Shown piece by piece: positions 28,476-38,749 of a DNA stretch of 64,000 nt (the first letter of the stretch is position 1; every line of letters starts with the position of its first letter). The stretch comes from Terrisporobacter glycolicus ATCC 14880 = DSM 1288 (GTDB lineage: Bacteria; Bacillota; Clostridia; Peptostreptococcales; Peptostreptococcaceae): assembly GCF_036812735.1 (NCBI RefSeq), contig NZ_CP117523.1:2976001-3040000 (forward strand), given 5' to 3'. Below the pieces are notes generated by a model, which searched no databases, was not told the origin of the DNA, and saw only the letters and a program-made list of their open reading frames with translations. The translations under genes were made by a program, and so were the position numbers.

Positions 28476-28544
28476 ATATATTTATCTTAATAATTATATA
28501 CCATATTAACTTTTTTTTGAAGATATTTATAAGTTTCTGTAATA

Positions 28545-30524
28545 TTAATTATCAAAATAAATGGATATCAGAGAACCTTCATTTACGCTAACTCCAGGTT
28601 TTGGGAACATATCTTTAATAATAGTTCCTTCCTTAATATCTACATCATTATCAATATTCGCTTCTAATTTAGACTCCTCTAAAACTTTTGTAGCATCTTC
28701 TATACTTAGACCTCTAACATCAGGCACTTTTACTTTACTTTTCACATTTTCAGCTTTTTCTTCTTCTGTATATTCCGGTTCTACACCTAGATATTTCAAT
28801 GTATTACTCATTACTTCTTTTATAATTGGTCCAGCTGTTGTTGAACCAAATTGCATAACGCCTGTAGGCTCATCAACTATAGCAAGGACTACAATTTTTG
28901 GATCGTCAGCTGGTGCCATACCAATAAAAGAACACACATAATGTCCTTGAGCGTAAGATCCATCTATAACCTTTTGTGCAGTTCCTGTTTTTCCACCTAA
29001 TCTATATCCTGGTAAGTAAGCTATTTTACCCCCACCTTCTGTTACAACAGATTCCATTATTTCTCTCATTTGTGCAGATGTTTCTTTTGAGATAACTTGT
29101 TTTACTTGTACTGGATCTACTTCTTTAGTTATATTTCCTTTATTATCAGTATATGCCTTTACTAACCTTGGTTCCATCCTATTTCCGTCATTTACTATGG
29201 AACATACTGCTGTGATAAGCTGCATAGGTGTTACAGATATGGATTGACCAAAGGATATTGTTGCTAGTTCAACAGGTCCAACATCCTTTTCATTGTACAT
29301 TATACTTCCTGCTTCACCTGGTAAATCTATTCCTGTTTTTTTATTTAAACCAAAAGCGTCTATGTAATTATACATTTTTGAAACACCAAGTCTTCTACCT
29401 ACTTCAACAAAAACTGGGTTACAAGAGTTTTGAACGCCTTGTTTGAATGTTTCTGAACCATGAGGTCTATAAGACCTCCAACATTTTATTTTTTTCCCTT
29501 CAACCATGACACTTCCGCTACAAGTAAATTTATCATCTTGCTTAACAACACCTTCTTCTAGACCTGCCGAAGATGTTACAAGTTTAAATGTTGAGCCTGG
29601 CTCATATGTATCACTTACAGCTGTGTTTCTCCACATAGTTGAATATGCTTTTATTTTTTCATTATCATTTTTACATTCTTCTAACAGCTCTTCATAAGCA
29701 GGATAAATCGCTTTTGTAGGAGTATTTGGATCATAGTCTGGTTTTTTTACCATTGCCTTTACATCTCCTGTTTTAGGATCCATGGCAATTATAGTTACTT
29801 TACTTGCATTGTTTTCTTCATAAGCCTTTTGGGCCGCCTTTTCACAATAATGTTGTATTACTTCATCTACAGTTAATACTAATCCATTTCCTGTTGTTGG
29901 CTCATAATATTGTTCAGAACCTTGGGGTATTTCTTTCCCTGCTGCATCAGTACTAACAATTAACTTTCCTGCAGTTCCTTTAAGAACATTATCATATTTT
30001 AACTCTATTCCTGCTACACCTGATGAATCTGCAGATGTGTGCCCAAGTACATAAGACGCAAAGTTTCCATATGGATAATATCTTTGATTGTCTTCAGCCA
30101 CCCATATACCAGATAATCTTGCTTTAGTAATTTTATCCGCCGTGTCATCATCTATCCATCTTTTCACTTTAACTAAAGCCATGTTTTTCTTATTAACACT
30201 TTTGTATACATCATCATATTTTTCATCCAATATTTTTGCCAGCTCTTCAGAGGTTTTCTTTGCATCTTTTACTTCAACTGGCTTGCACCACACTGTATAT
30301 TTTGTAACACTCACTGCTAATTCTTTCATATTTGTATCATATATTGCTCCCCTTTTAGCTTCTATAGGAATCTCTCTTGTTTGCTGTTCTGATGCTTTTG
30401 TACTAAGCCATTCCCCTTTAATCAATTGTAAGTATCCTATTCTAAATACTAATGATAAAAATAATGAACAAGCCAATATCATTACTATGACTAACCTTTT
30501 CCTACTGTTTATTTTTATCTTCAT
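28545..30524 (-). CDS. Class B penicillin-binding protein with PASTA domain (SpoVD-like)
   Basis: Septal or spore-cortex transpeptidase of 659 residues: one N-terminal transmembrane helix (about 12-30), a dimerisation domain, and the transpeptidase domain with STFK (Ser nucleophile), SCN and KTGT motifs. A single C-terminal PASTA domain starts VPDVRGLSIEDAT at about residue 600. The ATG at 30524 follows gggagg; the TTG at 30530 is less likely. In clostridia the enzyme at this place next to murF is SpoVD, acting with SpoVE; a vegetative PBP2 (FtsI) role is the alternative. Confidence 0.92.
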   Translation of the reverse strand: MKIKINSRKRLVIVMILACSLFLSLVFRIGYLQLIKGEWLSTKASEQQTREIPIEAKRGAIYDTNMKELAVSVTKYTVWCKPVEVKDAKKTSEELAKILDEKYDDVYKSVNKKNMALVKVKRWIDDDTADKITKARLSGIWVAEDNQRYYPYGNFASYVLGHTSADSSGVAGIELKYDNVLKGTAGKLIVSTDAAGKEIPQGSEQYYEPTTGNGLVLTVDEVIQHYCEKAAQKAYEENNASKVTIIAMDPKTGDVKAMVKKPDYDPNTPTKAIYPAYEELLEECKNDNEKIKAYSTMWRNTAVSDTYEPGSTFKLVTSSAGLEEGVVKQDDKFTCSGSVMVEGKKIKCWRSYRPHGSETFKQGVQNSCNPVFVEVGRRLGVSKMYNYIDAFGLNKKTGIDLPGEAGSIMYNEKDVGPVELATISFGQSISVTPMQLITAVCSIVNDGNRMEPRLVKAYTDNKGNITKEVDPVQVKQVISKETSAQMREIMESVVTEGGGKIAYLPGYRLGGKTGTAQKVIDGSYAQGHYVCSFIGMAPADDPKIVVLAIVDEPTGVMQFGSTTAGPIIKEVMSNTLKYLGVEPEYTEEEKAENVKSKVKVPDVRGLSIEDATKVLEESKLEANIDNDVDIKEGTIIKDMFPKPGVSVNEGSLISIYFDN

Positions 30525-30539
30525 TAACAACCTCCCTTT

Positions 30540-30887
30540 CTAGTCCTTTAAGTCAATATATCTCATTTGACTTTCATTAGGGTAATTCATATTTAACTTT
30601 TCTTTTGCATTTTTCTCTATATTAGTAATGCTGGAATTTTCTAGGCTATCCATTTTTAATCCATCTAAAACTATTTCTTCTTTTCTTAACTGCTTTTTCA
30701 AGGTGTTAATTTCATACTTATAGTTGGATACTATAGCATTACCACATAAATTTATGATGATTATTGATACCACAGGAAATGCAAATAAAATAGGTTTAAT
30801 TACTCTTTTTATTTTTCTCTTTCTATATCTATTCTTTTTTCTCTTTCTATATTCATTTATGTTCTTTACTCTTTCCTTTTTGTTCAA
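30540..30887 (-). CDS. FtsL/DivIC-like septum protein
   Basis: A small bitopic protein: basic N-terminus (RKRKKNRYRKRKIKR), one transmembrane helix (about 40-58), then a leucine-zipper-like coiled coil. Shape and position before the class B PBP fit FtsL, though sequence identity in this family is always low. The open frame extends to 30974, but ggaggtga lies 4 bases before a TTG at 30887, which gives 115 residues (MNKKERVKN...) and is the better start. Confidence 0.75.
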   Translation of the reverse strand: MNKKERVKNINEYRKRKKNRYRKRKIKRVIKPILFAFPVVSIIIINLCGNAIVSNYKYEINTLKKQLRKEEIVLDGLKMDSLENSSITNIEKNAKEKLNMNYPNESQMRYIDLKD

Positions 30888-31186
30888 AAAATCACCTCCG
30901 TCTTCTGTGGTATATACATATTTAGTTTTTTTGTACCTTTCTTCCTTTAATGACTTATACAAAAATTCATACATAAAATATTATGAATTTTTATATGTAG
31001 AACATTTTTTTAAAAAATTTATACTTTCTTTTAGTTTTTTGAAATATTAAATAGAATTAAATATGTTCATTTTCTTTATATTTTTAATAATTTAATTTAT
31101 ACTTAAATTAATATTTCTTTAAAAATAATAGTTTTTGTTGATAAAATAATTAAAACCTGCGAAAAATTTAATAAAAGGAGGAATAT
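30888..31186. other. AT-rich gap between ftsL and a divergent lipoprotein gene
   Basis: About 300 bases with no gene that I can support. It must hold the divergent promoters of the ftsL operon and the lipoprotein gene, but the base composition makes any -10/-35 choice here arbitrary. Confidence 0.4.
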
Positions 31187-31621
31187 ATGAAAAAGATATT
31201 ATTATTGATCATACTAATATACACCGCTATTATTTTTTATGGTTGTAATAAAAATTCAAATGAGGATATCCCTATTTCCCTATCTTCCATAGATATAAGT
31301 TCATTGAATAATAATGAGATATTGGACGTAATATATGACAGTAATTTAGAGGAAGGAGTTTATCAGATAACAACAAAAAATAATCGTTATATATTTTTTA
31401 AAGGTATCAAAAATGAATATATCGATGTAGGATTAGAACTTAAAGATAAAATGCTTATAATAAATTGTAATACTACTTTCTCTTCAGAAGAAATAAACAA
31501 ACTATATGTTATAAAAGAAAAAGGTTCAACTTCATCAAAAGGTAAAAATATATTTTTCGATACAATAATGTTAAAAGTAAATAATAAAGAAGTTCCATTT
31601 AATTCGGTATATCTTTTATAA
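31187..31621 (+). CDS. Putative lipoprotein of unknown function
   Basis: A 144-residue exported protein. A lysine-plus-hydrophobic signal peptide (about 1-18) ends in a lipobox-like FYGC with cysteine at residue 20. The mature part has no domain I recognise; it is beta-rich and polar. aaaaggagg precedes the ATG. Convergent with the MATE gene, sharing one terminator. Divergent from ftsL. Confidence 0.75.
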   Translation: MKKILLLIILIYTAIIFYGCNKNSNEDIPISLSSIDISSLNNNEILDVIYDSNLEEGVYQITTKNNRYIFFKGIKNEYIDVGLELKDKMLIINCNTTFSSEEINKLYVIKEKGSTSSKGKNIFFDTIMLKVNNKEVPFNSVYLL

Positions 31622-31653
31622 TAAAAGTAATAAATTATGAATTTCTATTCTCT

Positions 31654-31682
31654 AAAAAAGCTCATTAATTAATGAGCTTTTT
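31654..31682. terminator. Bidirectional terminator between lipoprotein and MATE genes
   Basis: A palindromic hairpin (aaaaagctcattaatt and its complement) with A/T runs on both sides, touching the MATE stop codon. Confidence 0.85.
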
Positions 31683-33033
31683 ATATTTCATGTAATTTCC
31701 ACTTATTTCCCTTATATCTAGTAATAAAACACACCACTCTAAATATCCAATCTATACTCATGGCTACCCATACACCAAAAACTCCCATATTCATATATAT
31801 TCCTAGTACATAACTAAAGCCAATTCTAAAAATCCACATGGATAAAATGGATACTGTCATACAGAATTTAACATCATTTGCTGCACGAAGGGTATTTGGA
31901 AGAACAAAAGAAATTGTCCATATTATAATTGATACGCTTCCATTATATAAAATAATATCTTTTGAAATTGTTGCTGTATAATCAGATAAATTATATGCAC
32001 TTAAAATTAATGGCATGCTTATAAAAGTAAGTATCACGGCTAGAGATATGCATAAAGTACTTATCTTAACTAATTTTCTTGTATAATATTTTGTTTGATC
32101 GTAATCTCCTGCACCTATACATTGAGATGTTACAGAAAGAGTGGCCTGACTAATTGCCATACCAGGTATTATTTGAAAAAGCCCAACAGCATTTGCTACA
32201 GCATTTGCTGCAATAGCTGATGTTCCAAAGGTTGCAATTAAATTTAATACAATGATTTTTCCAAGTTGAAACATTCCATTTTCCAAACCATTTGGAATGC
32301 CAATATGAAGTATTTTCTTGATTAATATCCTATCAAATTTCATACATATTTTTTTTGATAAGTGAATTTGCAAATTATCATTTTTTATTAATATAAAAAT
32401 TACTACAGCCGCTACAACCCTAGAAAAAACTGTGGGTACGGCTGCACCTGCAATTCCCATCTTAAAAACATAAATTAGAAAATAGTTTCCTATTAAGTTT
32501 ATTAGATTCATCATAATTGATATTTTCATTGTAATTTTTGAATTTCCCATAGATCGAAATAAAGCTGCACCACCATTGTATATTGCTATGAAAGGAATTG
32601 ACATGAATACTATAGTTAGGTAAGTATTAGAATATCCCAAAACATCTTGTTCTATATTCCCAAAAACTGTATTAAGAATAAAATACTTGCATAAATACCC
32701 AATTATCATAGTAGTAATAGAACTTAAAAAAAGAAAAAGAATGAGTTGATCAGCACTATTACATGCATTGTTTTCATTTTTCTGTCCTAAATATTGTCCT
32801 GCTACAACTGCACCTCCTGTAGCAAGAGCTGTAAATATATTTATTATAAGGATATTTATACTATCTACTAAAGATACAGCAGATACTGCAGCTTCCCCTA
32901 TACTAGCAATCATTATTGAGTCAACTAAACCTACCGTTACTAGTAAAAATTGCTCTATTATTAAGGGAAAAATAAGTTTATATAAATTTTTATCTGAAAA
33001 TAAATATTCCCGCGTCTTTGGAGTAATTTCCAT
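31681..33033 (-). CDS. MATE family efflux transporter
   Basis: A 450-residue, twelve-helix MATE antiporter (two six-helix halves). The N-terminal half has LIIEQFLLVTVGLVDSIM and the family pattern AVSAVSLVDSINILI, followed by GGAVVAGQYLGQ. Expected to export drugs or cationic metabolites with Na+ or H+; the substrate cannot be read. aagggggg precedes the ATG. It stands alone between the lipoprotein and metY. Confidence 0.92.
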   Translation of the reverse strand: MEITPKTREYLFSDKNLYKLIFPLIIEQFLLVTVGLVDSIMIASIGEAAVSAVSLVDSINILIINIFTALATGGAVVAGQYLGQKNENNACNSADQLILFLFLSSITTMIIGYLCKYFILNTVFGNIEQDVLGYSNTYLTIVFMSIPFIAIYNGGAALFRSMGNSKITMKISIMMNLINLIGNYFLIYVFKMGIAGAAVPTVFSRVVAAVVIFILIKNDNLQIHLSKKICMKFDRILIKKILHIGIPNGLENGMFQLGKIIVLNLIATFGTSAIAANAVANAVGLFQIIPGMAISQATLSVTSQCIGAGDYDQTKYYTRKLVKISTLCISLAVILTFISMPLILSAYNLSDYTATISKDIILYNGSVSIIIWTISFVLPNTLRAANDVKFCMTVSILSMWIFRIGFSYVLGIYMNMGVFGVWVAMSIDWIFRVVCFITRYKGNKWKLHEI

Positions 33034-33121
33034 CTAATCCCCCCTTATAACATTCACCAATAATTATAACAGATATTTAATTTATATTCAGAATTTTAAA
33101 ATAATAATTTTACACTATAAA

Positions 33122-33151
33122 AAAGAAAGATAATATTTATCATCTTCCTTT
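33122..33151 (-). terminator. Terminator of metY
   Basis: A 10-bp stem with one mismatch (aaagaaagat / atcttccttt), A-rich before and T-rich after, 8 bases past the metY stop. Confidence 0.6.
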
Positions 33152-33158
33152 TTATTTT

Positions 33159-34448
33159 CTATTTTGATGCTTTTTCTAAAGCTTGATTTAAATCCCAGAT
33201 TAAATCATTTACATCTTCAATTCCTACAGAAACTCTTATCATATCTGGAGTAACACCTGCCAATTCTTGTTCTTTTTTATTTAGTTGAGCATGAGTTGTA
33301 CTAGCTGGATGAATTACAAGTGATTTAGCATCTGCCACATTAGCAAGATGAGAAAAAACTTGAAGAGATTCTATAAATTTAATTCCAGCTTCTAATCCTC
33401 CTTTTATCCCAAAAGTAAATATTGAACCCGGCCCTTTAGGTAAATACTTTTGACCTAATTTGTAATACTTATTTTCTTTTAAACCTGGATAGTTTACCCA
33501 TGCAACTTCAGGATGATCATTTAAAAATTCTGTGATTTTCTTAGTATTCTCCACATGTCTTTCAACTCTTAAAGATAAGGTTTCAAGTCCTAACAATAAT
33601 TGGAATGCACTTTGTGCACTTAGACAAGCTCCTGTATCTCTTAGATATTGAGCTAGAAGCTTTGTAGTATAAGCTAATTTCCCACAATCTTTAGCATAAT
33701 TTAAACCATTATAAGATAAATCTGGTTCTGTTAAACATGGGAATTTTCCACTTTTTATCCAGTCAAAATTTCCACTATCAACTACCACTCCACCTAAAGT
33801 TGTTCCATGTCCTCCTATAAATTTTGTAGCTGAATGAACAACAATATCAACACCATAATCAAATACTTTTATTAAGTAAGGTGTTCCAAAAGTATTATCC
33901 AGCATAAATGGAACTTTAGACTCATGAGCTATTTCTGCAATTTTTTCTATATCAATAATATTTATTCCTGGGTTTCCTATAGTTTCTGCATAAACTAATC
34001 TTGTTTTATCATTTATTGAAGCTCTAAAACTTTCTGGATTATCAGGATTTACAAAATGAGTTTTAATCCCTAATTTAGGTAACATATTTGCTAGTAAATT
34101 GAATGTTCCACCATATATTGTTGGTGCAGCAACTATTTCATCACCAGCTTGAAGTATATTTAATATAGCAGCATTAATAGCCCCCATTCCAGAAGCAAAG
34201 GCTACAGCTCCTACTCCACCTTCAAGTAAAGCCATTCTTTCCTGAAATACTGCAACCGTTGGATTTGATATTCTTGAATAAATATGTCCCTCTGTTTTTA
34301 ATGCAAATAAATCTGCCCCATGATTCACACTCTCAAAACAATAAGATGTTGTCTGATAAATTGGGACTGCTCTAGCTCCTGTTGTCGAATCTGGTTGTTG
34401 TCCCCCATGAACTTGTAATGTTGAAAAACCTAACTTTCTTTTACTCAT
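33159..34448 (-). CDS. metY: O-acetylhomoserine aminocarboxypropyltransferase/sulfhydrylase
   Basis: PLP enzyme making homocysteine from O-acetylhomoserine and sulfide. The 429 residues carry [20 protein letters not shown] at the N-terminus, the PLP lysine in [10 protein letters not shown] near residue 210 and [14 protein letters not shown] near 375. It is a single gene behind a SAM-I riboswitch, and its substrate would come from the metA product encoded at 59.5-60.4 kb. Confidence 0.95.
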   Translation of the reverse strand: MSKRKLGFSTLQVHGGQQPDSTTGARAVPIYQTTSYCFESVNHGADLFALKTEGHIYSRISNPTVAVFQERMALLEGGVGAVAFASGMGAINAAILNILQAGDEIVAAPTIYGGTFNLLANMLPKLGIKTHFVNPDNPESFRASINDKTRLVYAETIGNPGINIIDIEKIAEIAHESKVPFMLDNTFGTPYLIKVFDYGVDIVVHSATKFIGGHGTTLGGVVVDSGNFDWIKSGKFPCLTEPDLSYNGLNYAKDCGKLAYTTKLLAQYLRDTGACLSAQSAFQLLLGLETLSLRVERHVENTKKITEFLNDHPEVAWVNYPGLKENKYYKLGQKYLPKGPGSIFTFGIKGGLEAGIKFIESLQVFSHLANVADAKSLVIHPASTTHAQLNKKEQELAGVTPDMIRVSVGIEDVNDLIWDLNQALEKASK

Positions 34449-34532
34449 AATTTGTATCCCCCTTGTTATTTAATATAAATAATATTAAACAATATATAAA
34501 AAACCTTACAAGTTACATCTAATTAAATAAAA

Positions 34533-34565
34533 AAGGTTCTTTTATCTTAAAGATAAAAGAACCTT
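34533..34565 (-). terminator. Expression-platform terminator of the metY riboswitch
   Basis: A 15-bp perfect stem (aaggttcttttatct and complement), 3-base loop, then TTTTTT on the minus strand, between the SAM aptamer and metY. Formation would stop transcription when SAM is bound. Confidence 0.9.
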
Positions 34566-34582
34566 AATAATCTAAGATTTAC

Positions 34583-34683
34583 CTCTTATCTTTCTTATGT
34601 TTCCATAAGTAGGATTTAGCACCTATCTAATATAGGTTGCTGGACTTCTTCGGGCCTATTCCCTCCATCACTCTTGATAAGAT
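34583..34683 (-). promoter_or_regulatory. SAM-I (S-box) riboswitch
   Basis: On the minus strand the leader reads cttatcaagagtgatggagg, then cccgaagaagtccagcaacc, an aggtgctaaatcc block, and the closing aagataagag. These are the conserved P1, kink-turn/P2, core and P4 blocks of the SAM-I aptamer. P1 pairs cttatc with gataag. It sits upstream of metY with a terminator between. Binding of S-adenosylmethionine is expected to turn metY off. Confidence 0.95.
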
Positions 34684-34745
34684 TTTTTACTATTAATTTA
34701 ATAAGTTAATTGTATACATGTTTTTATTCATATGCAACAATAAAA

Positions 34746-35684
34746 TTATTTTTTTTGAGCTACTCTAAGTTTTGCACTTCTCGACCTTGGATTTCTTTCA
34801 ATTTCTTCATCGCTAGGAATTATTGGTTTTCTTGTTATAATCTTAACTTCTGATTTTTTGTCACATTGACAAATTGGAAGTTCTGGTGGACAAACGCAAC
34901 TTAAAGCTAAATCTTTGAATTCATTTTTTACTATTCTATCTTCTAATGAATGGAATGTAATTATACAAACTCTTCCACCTTTATTCATCATAGAAACAGC
35001 ATCTTCAATCATTTTATTTATTACGCCAAGTTCATTATTTACTTCAATTCTTATAGCTTGGAAAGTTCTCTTTGCTGGATGTGGTCCATCTATTCTAGCT
35101 TTTTTAGGTATTGCTTTTTTTATAACATCAACAAGCTCACCAGTTTTTTCAATTGGACCATTTGCTTCTCTTTCTTCTACTATAAATTTAGCAATTCTCT
35201 TTGACCAATTATCTTCACCATAATCTCTGATTATCTTAGCTAATTGTTCTTCACTGTAAGTGTTTACCACATCATATGCAGAAAAATCTTTTCTTACATC
35301 CATTCTCATATCTAGTGGTGCATCATGCATATAAGAAAACCCTCTATCAGCTTCATCAAGTTGATGAGAAGACACTCCTAGGTCTGCAAGTACTCCATCT
35401 ATTTTATAAACACCTATTTTTTCTAATTCTGATTTAATATTTTCAAAATTGCTGTGTACAAATTTTACTCTATCTGAATACTCAGCTAACCTTTCTTTTG
35501 CCGTTGCTATGGCATTTTTATCTTGATCAAATCCAATAAATAAACCTTTATCAGATAATCTCTTTACTATTTCTTTTGAATGACCTGCACCACCCATAGT
35601 ACAGTCCACATATACTCCATCTTCTTTTATGTCTAAATTTTCAATACATTCATCTAGTAGTACAGACACATGATTAAATTCCAT
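34746..35684 (-). CDS. rsmH: 16S rRNA (cytosine1402-N4)-methyltransferase
   Basis: SAM-dependent methyltransferase (MraW) of 312 residues. Begins [15 protein letters not shown], has the SAM loop [10 protein letters not shown] near residue 30 and [13 protein letters not shown] near 210. Normally it sits in front of ftsL in the dcw cluster; here it is 3.9 kb away in a cpsB-lgt-rsmH run. aaggaga precedes the ATG. Confidence 0.96.
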   Translation of the reverse strand: MEFNHVSVLLDECIENLDIKEDGVYVDCTMGGAGHSKEIVKRLSDKGLFIGFDQDKNAIATAKERLAEYSDRVKFVHSNFENIKSELEKIGVYKIDGVLADLGVSSHQLDEADRGFSYMHDAPLDMRMDVRKDFSAYDVVNTYSEEQLAKIIRDYGEDNWSKRIAKFIVEEREANGPIEKTGELVDVIKKAIPKKARIDGPHPAKRTFQAIRIEVNNELGVINKMIEDAVSMMNKGGRVCIITFHSLEDRIVKNEFKDLALSCVCPPELPICQCDKKSEVKIITRKPIIPSDEEIERNPRSRSAKLRVAQKK

Positions 35685-35717
35685 TTTTTCTTCTCCTTAA
35701 GAGTTACTAGTTAGCCT

Positions 35718-36446
35718 CTATTTTTTCTTTTTTGATAATATTTTATGTAAAATCACACAAACTATAATAGTTACTAAACTTATTACTTGAGCCATTCTAA
35801 GTGGACCAATCATAAGAGAATCTGTTCTAAGTCCCTCTATGAAAAATCTTCCTATTGAATATAAAATTAAATAAAATATAGCTAATTGACCTTCATATTT
35901 TTTCTTCTTTCTAAAACACCACAAAAATATGAATATACCTAAATCCCAGATAGATTCATATAAAAACGTCGGATGGACTCTAATGCCATCAACAATTATT
36001 CCCCAAGGTAAGGACGTTGGTCCTCCATGTGCTTCTCCATTTATAAAATTTCCCCATCTTCCTATGGCTTGACCTAAAGGTATACCAATCATTACAGTAT
36101 CAGCCATCTTAAAGAAATTAATTTTTTTAATTTTAGTATATATGAATCCAGCCAATATACCACCAATTAAAGCTCCATGTATAGCCATACCTCCACCTCT
36201 GAAATTTAGTATTTCAGATAGATTATTAGAATACCAAGACCAATTAAAAACAACGTAATAAAGTCTAGCGCCAATTAAACCACAAGGTATTGCTATTATA
36301 GCTAAATTTAGCAAATCATCTTCACTTATATTCACTCTTTTTCCTTCTTTTAGCGCTATAAATACGCATATTATCATAGCTAGTGCCATTAATACGCCAT
36401 ACCACATTACATCTAAACCAAATATTGTGAATGCCACTCTATCCAT
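35718..36446 (-). CDS. lgt: Prolipoprotein diacylglyceryl transferase
   Basis: Membrane enzyme that attaches diacylglycerol to the lipobox cysteine of prolipoproteins. The 242 residues have about seven membrane helices with the signatures GARLYYVVF (about 60) and GQAIGRWGNFINGEAHG (about 125-141), including the essential arginine. 11 bases after the cpsB-like gene. Confidence 0.96.
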   Translation of the reverse strand: MDRVAFTIFGLDVMWYGVLMALAMIICVFIALKEGKRVNISEDDLLNLAIIAIPCGLIGARLYYVVFNWSWYSNNLSEILNFRGGGMAIHGALIGGILAGFIYTKIKKINFFKMADTVMIGIPLGQAIGRWGNFINGEAHGGPTSLPWGIIVDGIRVHPTFLYESIWDLGIFIFLWCFRKKKKYEGQLAIFYLILYSIGRFFIEGLRTDSLMIGPLRMAQVISLVTIIVCVILHKILSKKKK

Positions 36447-36457
36447 TATTTCACCTC

Positions 36458-37240
36458 TTATAATTTAAATAATCTTTTAAAAAATCCTTTTTTCTTTACT
36501 TCTTCTTTGTAAGGTTTTGACACAAATAAATCTTCATTATTTATTATCGCATTATTATTTTTTATAAATAAATTATCTGCCATTTCTTTTGAATATTTTT
36601 CGAATACATATTTGTATGCATCTAAAAATATTGGTGTTCTTCTTTTGCTACGATGAGCATCTGTTCCTACAATATGAACCATATTTCTGCTTATTAATGT
36701 ATTACAAGTTCGTTGTAATTCTTTTCCACTCTTACCTAAAATACTATGAGAGTTTATTTGTATTATAGCTCCAGCTTCGATAACCTCATATATTAACTCC
36801 GGATTCTCTTGAACTTCCCTATATCTTTCCACATGTGCAAAAACTGGTATGTAGTTTTTTTCTTTTAATTCATATACTATATTACATAAATCATTTGGAA
36901 AATTTGTAGGAGGAAGTTCGATAAGTATGTATCTACTATTATTTAAAGTATAAAAATCTAATTCATCAATTTGTTTTATTAAATCATTAGTATAGTAAAT
37001 TTCATTCCCAATTAGCACTTCAATATCTATCATATTTTCTCTTAAAACATTATTAAAATCTTTTAGCTCTTTTAATAGTTCTTCGCCCTTTTTATACCTG
37101 AAATCTGGATGATAATGTGATGTATTAACAATTTTTTTTATACCTTGTTCTCTAGCTATCAGAGCCATTTCTATAGACTCATTCAAACTTCTAGAACCAT
37201 CATCTACTTCAGGCAAAATGTGGCAATGTATATCAATCAT
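36458..37240 (-). CDS. CpsB/YwqE-type PHP tyrosine-protein phosphatase
   Basis: A 260-residue PHP-fold, metal-dependent phosphatase that dephosphorylates bacterial tyrosine kinases controlling capsule or exopolysaccharide export. Metal ligands are visible: DIHCHILPEVDDG at the N-terminus, the central E and H residues, HVERY near 127 and GTDAHRS near 193. No tyrosine kinase gene is in the window. It leads the lgt-rsmH run. Confidence 0.9.
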   Translation of the reverse strand: MIDIHCHILPEVDDGSRSLNESIEMALIAREQGIKKIVNTSHYHPDFRYKKGEELLKELKDFNNVLRENMIDIEVLIGNEIYYTNDLIKQIDELDFYTLNNSRYILIELPPTNFPNDLCNIVYELKEKNYIPVFAHVERYREVQENPELIYEVIEAGAIIQINSHSILGKSGKELQRTCNTLISRNMVHIVGTDAHRSKRRTPIFLDAYKYVFEKYSKEMADNLFIKNNNAIINNEDLFVSKPYKEEVKKKGFFKRLFKL

Positions 37241-37363
37241 AAAACATAGCCTCCTTCTACCCTAAACATTTATCCTTTTCATTTTTTATTATATCAGTTT
37301 CTTAATAATAAAAAAATAGAATGCCTTAATTATAATTAATTAATAAATATTTTACAATGAAAA

Positions 37364-37429
37364 AAAGGATACTTATCGTCAATTTTAACTAAAATTATCT
37401 CTTTAATTAAAATTGACTAATTATCCTTT
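37364..37429 (-). terminator. Terminator of the M16 peptidase pair
   Basis: Nested stems: 8 bp (aaaggata / tatccttt) and 11 bp (gtcaattttaa / ttaaaattgac), followed by A/T runs, 32 bases past the peptidase stop. Confidence 0.75.
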
Positions 37430-37460
37430 ATTTTATTACATTTTTATTTTTATATAAGTA

Positions 37461-38747
37461 TTATCTAGGTTCTGCAATAGATATAACACAATTCTCTTCT
37501 TTAAAATGATCATTTAGTCTTTCACTTACCTCTTCAAATGTGACTTCCTTCATTACTTCCACATAGTCTAGTAAATTTATACCTTTAAATTTGTAAGTTA
37601 TAAAATTATTAGCAATAAAAGTAACCGAATCAAAATATTTAATAAAGTTACCTATATTTTTTTTCTTTGTTCTTTCAAAACTTTCTTTATCTAAACCTTC
37701 TAATTTAAATTTTTCAATATAAGACATTATAATTTTTTTTACTTTATGAGGATCTTTTGATTCGCCTCCTATAGATGTATATGCATAATCTACCTGTGAA
37801 GAGAATCCCGCACCAAAGTTTGGAGTTATAAGCCCTTGCATATATAAATTTTCGTATATAGCGCTACCTTTTTTGAATAACATATCTGTAATGATATCTG
37901 TCATTACCTCATATCTTAATAATTCTTCACCCTTCATTCCTACTTTATCATCTTTAAAGCAAATTGAAAACATTGGCATAGATATAGGGAATTTTTCTAC
38001 AACCTCTTTTTGGTTGACTTCCTTAGGCTCTTTTGGATAAAATCTCACAATTTCTTCTTGAAGTTTTTGTATATCTTTATGATTAGCTTTTTTTACATGT
38101 TCAAACACTTCTTTTTTATCCAAATCACCTACCACAAATAAAATCATATTTCCTGGATTATAAAATGTATTATAGCATTTATATAATTCTTCTTTAGTTA
38201 TCTTATATATACTATCCACAGTACCTGCAATATCTATTCTAGTCGGGTGATTTACATACATTGCTTTAAGAGCATTAAAAAATACATTCCACTCTGGATC
38301 ATCATTATACATTTTTATTTCTTGTTCTATTATCCCTTTTTCTTTTTCCACATTCTCATCTGTAAAGTACGGTGTTTGAACATAGTCTATTAAATGTTCT
38401 AAGCATTCATAAAAATATTCTGTAGCAGAAAACAAATACGCTGTCATAGTAAAATTAGTAAAGGCATTGGCATTTGCTCCATATTTTGAAAACTTATCAA
38501 ATGCATTTCCTCCATCCGGTTGTTCAAACATTTTATGTTCTAAAAAATGGGCAATACCGGCATTTACAAGCATTTTACCTTTTTCATTTATAGGAATAAA
38601 TTCTAAATCATTTGAACCATAATTAGTTGCAAGAACAGCATATTTTTTAGTAAACCCTTTTTTAGGCATAAAATAAACATCTAAACCATTTTCTAATTTT
38701 TCATAATATAATTCTTCTTTTAATAATTCGTTAACTATTTTTTCCAT
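37461..38747 (-). CDS. M16 family zinc peptidase, catalytic subunit (YmfH-like)
   Basis: A 428-residue pitrilysin-family protein with the inverted zinc motif HFLEH near residue 66 and the distal glutamate in IEQEIKMYND near residue 141, so it should be active. It resembles Bacillus YmfH. Its first base is 2 bases past the stop of the upstream M16 protein, so the two are co-translated and probably form a heterodimer. Substrate unknown. Confidence 0.9.
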   Translation of the reverse strand: MEKIVNELLKEELYYEKLENGLDVYFMPKKGFTKKYAVLATNYGSNDLEFIPINEKGKMLVNAGIAHFLEHKMFEQPDGGNAFDKFSKYGANANAFTNFTMTAYLFSATEYFYECLEHLIDYVQTPYFTDENVEKEKGIIEQEIKMYNDDPEWNVFFNALKAMYVNHPTRIDIAGTVDSIYKITKEELYKCYNTFYNPGNMILFVVGDLDKKEVFEHVKKANHKDIQKLQEEIVRFYPKEPKEVNQKEVVEKFPISMPMFSICFKDDKVGMKGEELLRYEVMTDIITDMLFKKGSAIYENLYMQGLITPNFGAGFSSQVDYAYTSIGGESKDPHKVKKIIMSYIEKFKLEGLDKESFERTKKKNIGNFIKYFDSVTFIANNFITYKFKGINLLDYVEVMKEVTFEEVSERLNDHFKEENCVISIAEPR

Positions 38748-38749
38748 TT

